Shown here piece after piece: positions 57,699 to 63,510 of a stretch of DNA of 63,510 nucleotides. Positions within the stretch are counted from its first letter, which is position 1. Every line of letters begins with the position of its first letter. Both the position numbers and the translations under genes were made by a program. The notes beneath the pieces were generated by a model. It ran no database searches, was not told the origin of the DNA, and was given only the letters and a program-made list of their open reading frames with translations. The stretch is from an uncultured Acidobacteriota bacterium (GTDB lineage: Bacteria > Acidobacteriota > Terriglobia > Bryobacterales > Bryobacteraceae): assembly GCA_902825945.1 (NCBI GenBank), contig CADECY010000040.1, forward strand, positions 1 to 63,510. The letters run 5' to 3'.

Positions 57699-58592
57699 AT
57701 GTACAACGCATTTTTCGGTTTCGCGGAGAGTCCGTTCAATCTCAGCCCCGATCCAGCGTTCTTCTATCGTAGTGTTCAACACGAGGAGGCGCTCGCCAAC
57801 CTGATCTACGGCGTGCAGAGCCGTAAGGGGTTCATCGTCCTGACTGGAGAAGTCGGCACCGGCAAGACGACGATGCTCGAATGCCTGCGCGACTACCTCT
57901 ACGCGCACCGGATCGAGTTCGCCTTCCTGTTCAATTCCCGCATCAAGCCGGAGGAAATGTACGAGATGATCGCCTACGATCTGGACCTGCGCTGCGATCG
58001 CACGTCGAAGACCGAAGTGATCTATGCATTGAACGAGCTGTTGATCCAGCAAGTGGCCGAGGGCCGCACGACAGTACTGATCGTCGACGAGGCCCATAAC
58101 CTCGAGTGGGAAGTACTAGAGGAGATCCGCATGCTCGGCAACTTCGAGAACCGCGGCGGCAAGCTGCTCCAGGTGATCCTGGCCGGCCAGCCCGAACTCG
58201 ATCGCAAGCTCGACGCACCCAATCTGCGCCAATTGAAGCAGCGCATCGTGCTCCGCTGCAACCTCAAGCCGTTCGGTGAAGCCGAAACCGTCGAGTACAT
58301 CCAAACCCGCCTCGAAAAGGCTGGCATGGGTGACAACACCGTCTTCCCGCCGGACCTCATGACCGAAATTCACGTCCGCTCGCAGGGCATCCCGCGTCTG
58401 GTCAACGCCATCTGCGACAACCTGCTGCTCACGGCCTTCGCTCTCGAGTCGCGCGTGTGCTCGGTCGAAATGCTCGACGAAGTCACCACCGACATGCGTC
58501 TGGAATGGCCGGGCCGCCGGTTGCGCTTGCGGAGTTCGGGGCTGAGTCCGGACGTCCGGGCGCCCCAGCCGCAGTTAGCTCGGGGAAATTAG
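57699..58592 (+). CDS. ExeA/GspA-type AAA ATPase (secretion or exopolysaccharide-associated)
   Basis: A 297-residue ATPase beginning Met-Tyr-Asn-Ala-Phe-Phe-Gly-Phe, with Phe-Asn-Leu-Ser-Pro-Asp-Pro-Ala-Phe-Phe as in ExeA and in ATPases of PEP-CTERM/exosortase loci. Walker A is Gly-Glu-Val-Gly-Thr-Gly-Lys-Thr-Thr (about 48-56), Walker B Val-Leu-Ile-Val-Asp-Glu-Ala-His (about 125-132), and a sensor Arg lies in Gln-Gly-Ile-Pro-Arg-Leu. No membrane helix or peptidoglycan-binding domain, unlike full-length ExeA. No ribosome site is clear; the next gene upstream ends 165 bases before. Possible link to the PEP-CTERM protein at 15.7 kb is only by family association. Confidence 0.85.
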   Translation: MYNAFFGFAESPFNLSPDPAFFYRSVQHEEALANLIYGVQSRKGFIVLTGEVGTGKTTMLECLRDYLYAHRIEFAFLFNSRIKPEEMYEMIAYDLDLRCDRTSKTEVIYALNELLIQQVAEGRTTVLIVDEAHNLEWEVLEEIRMLGNFENRGGKLLQVILAGQPELDRKLDAPNLRQLKQRIVLRCNLKPFGEAETVEYIQTRLEKAGMGDNTVFPPDLMTEIHVRSQGIPRLVNAICDNLLLTAFALESRVCSVEMLDEVTTDMRLEWPGRRLRLRSSGLSPDVRAPQPQLARGN

Positions 58593-58643
58593 GCTTTCGC
58601 AGGCGCGAACAACTGCCGCGGCAGAAGGGTGAACCGGGCTCGC

Positions 58644-61600
58644 TTAGAAAACCACCCGCAGCGACAACTGCCAGTTGCGGCTGTCCCCCGCCGTCCCCGT
58701 GATTCGCCCGAAAGCTGTGTTCGCCGGCGTCGTGTTCGGCGCGTTGAAGTTCGTGTGGTTCCACGCGTTGTAAGCATCGGCCCGGAACTGCACTTTCAGC
58801 GCCTCCCGGATCGGGAAGTTCTTGACCAGTGAGAAATCCCAGCTCTTTTGCCCCGGCGAGCTGACACCCGAGAACCGGAGTGGGAACGCCCGAACGTTTG
58901 ACGCGAGAGCCTGATTGGCGTTGCGGTTAAAGCCTGCGTCGATATTAAACCACCGGTCGACGTCGCGCTGTGCGCCCGGAAGTGCGATGTTGCGGACATC
59001 GCCGTTGAAGATCGCATTCCCGAATCCCATCGGGCCACCCGATTGCAGCGCCACGATCGCGCCGATCTGCCATCCGCCGATCACATAGTCGGCCGGGCGC
59101 GACAGCGACGATCCGAACCGTCGGCCACGGCCAAGCGGTACCTCCCAGATTCCGCTCGAGGCCAGACGGTGCGGCCGGTTGAACGAACTGATGCTTTCGT
59201 ACGGCAGCGAATCAGCCGGGTTCAGATACTCGATCGCCTCCATCAGTTTCGAGAACGTGTAGGCGGCCTGGAACGTGAATCCGTTCTGGAATCGCCGCTC
59301 GGCCCGCACCTGCAGCGAGTGATACCACGAGTAGCCAACCGGCAGTTCGAGCGTGATGCCCCCGAATTGCGGATAGGGCCGCAGCAGGTTTGCCCGCGAG
59401 ATGTTGGCGCCATAGATCGGATTCGTCCCCCGGAACGGATTCGGGAACTGCTGCGACAGGTAATTGATGCGCGCATCGTCGCGAGTGGAGAGCGTACTCA
59501 GATACTGATTCGGCGTTGCGTTGATCTCGCGTTCGACGTCGAGCCGCGTGCCGCGGTTGGCGACGTAGCTGACATCCACCGCCAACTGCGCGGGCAGCAC
59601 CTGCTGGATTCCGAACGACCAGCGCTGCGCGTATCCCTGCAAGTTCGGGCGATAGTAAGTCGAAAGCGCTTGTCCGAGGTTGCTCGCCAATCCACCCGCC
59701 GCGCCTTGCGGGGCCAGCAACCCCGTGGGAAACGGATTGCCCGTCGTCGCGCGATAGGTGAGTCCGCTGTCGAGCGACGCCTGAATCGGAGTCGGTTGCG
59801 TGAAGCCCGTCTGCAACGGCAGGATCGTATTGACACCAAGCGTGTTGAAAAAGATCCCGTAGCCGCCGCGCAGCACGGTCTTCTTCGTCAGCTCATAGGC
59901 GAATCCGATGCGCGGCATCACGTTGTTCTTTTCGCCGAGGAACGGACTCCGCTCGTTCGCGCTCACCCAGGTCAGCCCACCCAACGCACGGAACTGATCG
60001 GCCGGAAGTTCGGCGATTGGCGTGCCACGCGCATAGTTGGCCCGGGCGGCCGCATCCACCGGACTCGGCGCCGTCGAGTCGAAGCCCGCCTGCAGCCGGT
60101 TGTAGCGCTCGTTGATCGGCGTCTCGAGTTCGTACCGGAAGCCGAGATTGAGTGTCAGCCGCCGCGATACCTTCCAGTCGTCCTGCAGATACAGGCCGAG
60201 GAACTGATTCTGCAGCGCCGAACTGGCGGCGATCTGCATCGATCCGTCGGGAACGCCGAGCAGCATCGAGGCCAAGTCCTGGCCGATCGGCGCGGCCGGT
60301 GAGTTATCCGCCGGACCGCGGGTGAACGTGGTGCCGAACGTATAGTCCGGCGCCACGCCGATCGGCCGCCGGTTGTTGAAGCTGCGATAGACCCGCCACT
60401 CCGGACCGAAACGCAGCGAGTGGCTGCCCCACATCTTGGTCGCGTTCGCCGTGGCCGAATGGGTCAGCGACGAATTCACTCCGTCGCCAGGATCCTCCCA
60501 CCAGGAGAGCTGCGAATAGGCGCCCGGCGTGATACGCGGCAACGGAGCCTGGCCTTTTTCGGTGAGCGCGATCAACTGCGGACTGAATCCCAGCGCCGCG
60601 TAATCCATACCTCGCGACGTGCGGTACTGCCACCACTTCGTGCTCGTGAATCCGTAGCGAAGGTTCAACACGGTGGTCGGGCTCAGCACCATCACGTCGT
60701 CGAGCGCCACGCCGCGATTCGGGCGGTTCTGGTGAATCCCGTTCACTTCGTCCAGGAAATCGTGATTCTTGTTCTCTTTCCAAAAATCGTAGTGAAGCCG
60801 CAAGAACAGCCGGTGATTCTCGTTCACCGCGTGGTCCAGCCGCAGCAGGGTGGAGTAGGTCTTCTGAATCGCCTTCGGATTGCTGAAGTAGTTATTGCGC
60901 CCATCCGCCGTCGCGGTGGAGGGCGAATTCGGCAACGGATAGAGCCGGGAGAGATTCACGCCGAGCGTGTCGAGCCGCGACGCCGGAATGAGGTTACCCG
61001 CTAACGGAGTACGATTGAACCGGCCGTTCGCCGCCGCGACGGTCGACCTCGGATCGTAGATCGCGTAGTTGGCATTGGTCAGCGGCAACAGCGCCGAAAA
61101 GTCTCCGCTCCTCTGCGACGCCGTGGGGACCGCGCGGCTGAACTGCGTGGGCACGCCGAACTGATTCCCTTCATAGGTGAAGAAGAAAAACGACCGCTTG
61201 CCGCCGTCATAGAGCTTCGGCAAACTCACCGGACCACCCAGCGAAAGCCCGTACCGGTTGTCCTGATAAACGGGCCGGGGCGTGTTGTTCTTGTTGTTGA
61301 AGAAGTTCGGCGCGTCGAGCGCGGAGTGCCGCAGAAACCAATGCGCTTCGCCATGCAACTGGCTGGTGCCCGACGCCGTGGATACATTCACCACCGAGCC
61401 CATGGTGTGGCCAACAGAGGCATCGTAGGCCGACGTCTGCATCTTGAACTCACGCACGGCCGACGCCGGCGGCGCGTAGGCAACGCGCGCGTAACCGCGG
61501 CCCCGGTCGGCCGCCGTGTTCGAAATGCCGTCGATCTGGAATTCATTGTTGTAGCGGCCCGCGCCATCGGCCGCGAAGTCGGAAGTGGCCTCGGGTGCCA

Positions 61601-62105
61601 TCGACTTCCGCAGCCTCAGATTCGTCGTGTTCGCAACGCCTGGCGCGAGCAAGGTGAGTTCGAGCGGATTACCACCGCGCTGGGGAAGATCGTTGATGCG
61701 CCGCTGATCCATCACGAGACCAAGTGAGGCGGACGCGGTCTCGAGCACCGGTGTCGTGTCCTTGACCTCCACGGTCTCGGCGACCTGTCCCACTTCGAGC
61801 TGGATCGGCAGTTCGGTCGTCTCCGACACGCGGACCTCGACATTCGCCCGCGAGTACGACTTGAATCCGGTCTGTTCCACCGTGATCTTGTAGAGCCCGG
61901 GAATCAGGTAAGGCAAGTTGTAGAGCCCGGCCTCGTTCGTTTGGGCGGACGCGGCAACACCCGTATCGTTCGCCGTCGCGCGTACACGCGCGCCGGGAAT
62001 CGCCGCTCCGCTCGAATCGGTGAGCGTGCCGCGGATGAATCCGCGCGGATCTTGGCCAAAAAGCACTCCGGCAAGGAGCAGACAGGACGCGAGACGTGAG
62101 TACAT
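58644..62105 (-). CDS. Oar-like TonB-dependent outer-membrane receptor
   Basis: A 1153-residue outer-membrane receptor. Signal peptide (ending Leu-Phe-Gly-Gln), CarboxypepD_reg domain (about 20-105: Ile-Arg-Gly-Thr-Leu-Thr-Asp, Ile-Pro-Gly-Ala, Gly-Phe-Lys-Ser-Tyr), plug (about 115-225) and barrel with many Asn/Arg-rich turns, ending Leu-Arg-Val-Val-Phe (C-terminal Phe). The ATG at 62105 has AAGGGG before it and is preferred over longer frames reaching back to 62.7 kb, which would run into an opposite gene. Substrate unknown. Same family as 37654-41232 but not a recent duplicate. Confidence 0.9.
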   Translation of the reverse strand: MYSRLASCLLLAGVLFGQDPRGFIRGTLTDSSGAAIPGARVRATANDTGVAASAQTNEAGLYNLPYLIPGLYKITVEQTGFKSYSRANVEVRVSETTELPIQLEVGQVAETVEVKDTTPVLETASASLGLVMDQRRINDLPQRGGNPLELTLLAPGVANTTNLRLRKSMAPEATSDFAADGAGRYNNEFQIDGISNTAADRGRGYARVAYAPPASAVREFKMQTSAYDASVGHTMGSVVNVSTASGTSQLHGEAHWFLRHSALDAPNFFNNKNNTPRPVYQDNRYGLSLGGPVSLPKLYDGGKRSFFFFTYEGNQFGVPTQFSRAVPTASQRSGDFSALLPLTNANYAIYDPRSTVAAANGRFNRTPLAGNLIPASRLDTLGVNLSRLYPLPNSPSTATADGRNNYFSNPKAIQKTYSTLLRLDHAVNENHRLFLRLHYDFWKENKNHDFLDEVNGIHQNRPNRGVALDDVMVLSPTTVLNLRYGFTSTKWWQYRTSRGMDYAALGFSPQLIALTEKGQAPLPRITPGAYSQLSWWEDPGDGVNSSLTHSATANATKMWGSHSLRFGPEWRVYRSFNNRRPIGVAPDYTFGTTFTRGPADNSPAAPIGQDLASMLLGVPDGSMQIAASSALQNQFLGLYLQDDWKVSRRLTLNLGFRYELETPINERYNRLQAGFDSTAPSPVDAAARANYARGTPIAELPADQFRALGGLTWVSANERSPFLGEKNNVMPRIGFAYELTKKTVLRGGYGIFFNTLGVNTILPLQTGFTQPTPIQASLDSGLTYRATTGNPFPTGLLAPQGAAGGLASNLGQALSTYYRPNLQGYAQRWSFGIQQVLPAQLAVDVSYVANRGTRLDVEREINATPNQYLSTLSTRDDARINYLSQQFPNPFRGTNPIYGANISRANLLRPYPQFGGITLELPVGYSWYHSLQVRAERRFQNGFTFQAAYTFSKLMEAIEYLNPADSLPYESISSFNRPHRLASSGIWEVPLGRGRRFGSSLSRPADYVIGGWQIGAIVALQSGGPMGFGNAIFNGDVRNIALPGAQRDVDRWFNIDAGFNRNANQALASNVRAFPLRFSGVSSPGQKSWDFSLVKNFPIREALKVQFRADAYNAWNHTNFNAPNTTPANTAFGRITGTAGDSRNWQLSLRVVF

Positions 62106-62570
62106 GGAACCCCTTGTGTTCATACTACACCCGGCGCGGAACACCCGTTGAGAACTTCGTGAATTCCGCCTGACCAAGCCATCTCTATTCGAAAATGTTT
62201 CAACCAACTTCTCTGAAATTCTGTTCGAACCATTCGATGGAGTGGGCGGAACGCATCCCTTGCCTGCCCCGTCCTGCCTGCGCCGCTGATCGCTCAGCGG
62301 ACCGCTTCGGACCAGGAACCCGCCCAGCGCTAGCCATCGCCCCCTTTCAAGCCCAACAATCATTGGGGCCTGGACGGTTGCGATCCTTGACGTCCCGAAC
62401 ATCCAAGAATGGCGCCGGAAGCGCGGCGTTCGCGGGGCACGAACGGGACGCCCCGATCCGCGTCCCGCGCGGAGGCTAGCAGTATCAACCGCTTGCGGAC
62501 GAGAGGGCGGAGTTCTTTCGGCCAACTCTGTCCCGCGCCCAACCGCGGCAGGGTGGGTTGGTAGCATGGG
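62106..62570. other. Intergenic region upstream of the TonB receptor and the XRE-cupin gene
   Basis: About 465 bases. The first 150 are AT-rich compared with the rest and carry two TTCGAA sites (62189-62194, 62223-62228) in a stretch of GAA/TTC clusters, where the receptor promoter and a regulator site should lie. The GC-rich rest has open frames with no recognisable protein pattern. Confidence 0.4.
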
Positions 62571-63209
62571 ATGGATGCGGACACTTCCCTCATTCCCGCC
62601 CGCGGGTTCGCGGCAATGAGCGAAGGCGCGGTGGAAAACGCGATTGCCACGTACGCGATCGGCGAAAAGCTGAAACGCCTTCGCCTCAGAAAAAAAATCT
62701 CTCTCGTCGACCTCGGCAAGCACACCGGACTTAGCCCGTCGATGCTGTCACAGCTCGAAAACGAGCGCCTCGTCCCGACGCTTCCAACTCTCACGCGCAT
62801 CGCGATGGTCTTCGATGTCGGGCTCGAACATTTCTTCGTCGAAGGCAAGGACCGCAAGGTGTTCGCCGTCATCCGCGCTTCGGAACGGATGCGCTTTCCG
62901 GAGAAGGACGGGAAAGCGGAGCCGGCCTACTTCTTCGAGTGCCTTGCCTATTCGGCCCGGGAGAAGGCACTGCAAGCCTACTTCGCCGAGTTCCCGGCCG
63001 AAGGAACGTACTCGGACGATCATGTTCACGACGGATCCGAGTTCGTCTACGTAACCGGCGGAAGCGTGGCGATCCGTTGCGCTGGTTACGAGTACGTGCT
63101 CGCGGCGGGAGACGGGGCCTTCTTCGATTCCTCCGAACCCCATGCCTATCGAGGTGCCGGCGCCGGACCATCGAGCGCGATCGTCGTCACCACGCAACCG
63201 CGGCAATAA
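62571..63209 (+). CDS. XRE-family regulator with C-terminal cupin domain
   Basis: The 212-residue protein has an N-terminal Xre/Cro helix-turn-helix (about 25-80: Leu-Lys-Arg-Leu-Arg-Leu-Arg-Lys, Ser-Leu-Val-Asp-Leu-Gly-Lys-His-Thr-Gly-Leu-Ser, Leu-Ser-Gln-Leu-Glu-Asn-Glu). A cupin follows (about 135-205), with a His-Val-His-Asp-Gly-Ser-Glu-Phe metal-type motif and Asp-Ser-Ser-Glu-Pro-His. Such proteins bind a small ligand in the cupin and regulate metabolic genes. An internal ATG at 62616 would give 197 residues and still keep both domains, so the start is open. The decayed esterase follows on the opposite strand. Confidence 0.88.
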   Translation: MDADTSLIPARGFAAMSEGAVENAIATYAIGEKLKRLRLRKKISLVDLGKHTGLSPSMLSQLENERLVPTLPTLTRIAMVFDVGLEHFFVEGKDRKVFAVIRASERMRFPEKDGKAEPAYFFECLAYSAREKALQAYFAEFPAEGTYSDDHVHDGSEFVYVTGGSVAIRCAGYEYVLAAGDGAFFDSSEPHAYRGAGAGPSSAIVVTTQPRQ

Positions 63210-63216
63210 ACGGCGA

Positions 63217-63510
63217 TTACTCGGTCCTCCATCCCGGTTTTGCGTCGAGCAGCCCGAGGAACACGCGGACTCTGTCGTCCAGAAGTCCCAGGGGTGTCCG
63301 CGCGCCGAGATCACATCCGCGGTGGGCATGATGCGATCACGCGGTGGCATGCCGCGCAGAGCGCAATGTTGGTCATGTACGGCCACCCGATGTGAACATC
63401 GCCATAGCCGTGCAGCAGGTACAGCACCGGATACCGCGCTGGACGTCTCGTAATCGGTGGGCAGCGCCACCTGAATCTTCCGGTCCATGCAGAGCGATTC
63501 TCTCTTTTGG
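63217..63510 (-). pseudogene. Decayed esterase (PF00756-type) gene, continuing past the window end
   Basis: On the minus strand, from the window edge, one frame reads Lys-Ile-Gln-Val-Ala-Leu-Pro-Thr-Asp-Tyr-Glu-Thr. After a frame change it continues Tyr-Pro-Val-Leu-Tyr-Leu-Leu-His-Gly-Tyr-Gly, the N-terminal part of the esterase-D-like family. Soon the text jumps to the C-terminal end: Gly-His-Pro-Trp-Asp-Phe-Trp, and in another frame Val-Phe-Leu-Gly-Leu-Leu-Asp before TAA at 63217-63219. Well over 100 residues between them, including the nucleophile Ser, are missing. At least two indels and a large deletion. Confidence 0.65.

Noticed and set aside
59043..60302. 419-codon open frame antisense to the TonB receptor
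   Set aside because: Codon-bias shadow; no recognisable protein pattern and no ribosome site.
1..63510. tRNA, rRNA, CRISPR arrays, insertion sequences
   Set aside because: Intergenic stretches were read for T-loop consensus, repeated spacers and terminal inverted repeats; none was found by eye, though a covariance-model scan was not possible.

Overview
The window looks like chromosomal DNA of a GC-rich acidobacterium of the Bryobacterales/Solibacteraceae type. The evidence is gene content: two Planctomycete-type DUF1549/DUF1553 plus DUF1501 pairs, two Oar-like TonB-dependent receptors with carboxypeptidase-regulatory N-termini, a TIGR03437-type secreted protein (a family named from Solibacter), Uma2 nucleases, a streptogramin-lyase-like propeller, and a degenerate ECF sigma/anti-sigma pair. 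This assignment is inference; there is no rRNA. I see no tRNA, rRNA, CRISPR array, intact insertion sequence or prophage.

Layout. 1-5.6 kb: secreted and envelope proteins and the first DUF1549/DUF1501 pair. 5.6-14 kb: a trmO remnant, xerC-trmFO (minus), then divergently tldD, a catalytically dead tldD paralogue and a fused lptF-lptG. 14-17.2 kb: a shattered PIN toxin, tatA, hup (HU), a PEP-CTERM protein and a PilZ protein. 17.2-29.3 kb: a two-domain alpha/beta hydrolase, an Rpn-like remnant, citrate synthase, a lipoprotein, the sigma/anti-sigma/HYDIN-domain cluster and a LarA-like protein. 29.6-34.3 kb: a frameshifted PACE efflux gene, a Uma2 gene, a cbiMQO nickel/cobalt importer and, across a strong inverted repeat, an SDR dehydrogenase. 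34.3-44.7 kb: a single-chain retropepsin-like protease, an orphan secreted protein, a TonB receptor, an ABM-fold protein, a sugar-phosphate isomerase-like protein and a DUF59 fusion. 45-49.2 kb: the second DUF1549/DUF1501 pair and a second Uma2. 49-55 kb: beta-propeller, TIGR03437 protein, a toxin-antitoxin-like nucleotidyltransferase pair, a small secreted protein, and a Nudix plus radical SAM operon. 55-63.5 kb: an IscU-like scaffold overlapping a fused 2-oxoacid dehydrogenase E1 gene, an ExeA-type ATPase, the second TonB receptor, an XRE-cupin regulator and a decayed esterase.

How the genes fit together. Tight operons are marked by 4-base stop/start overlaps (tldD-tldE-like, cbiM-cbiQ-cbiO, radical SAM-Nudix, iscU-E1) and by an 8-base overlap (trmFO-xerC). 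The most pervasive structural signal is in the start regions. Genes without a Shine-Dalgarno sequence repeatedly carry a TANNNT (-10-like) hexamer 6 to 9 bases before the start codon, which predicts leaderless or near-leaderless transcripts. At least two divergent gene pairs share such elements within about 20 bp. Five decayed genes (trmO, PIN, Rpn, PACE, esterase) show ongoing gene loss between otherwise intact loci.
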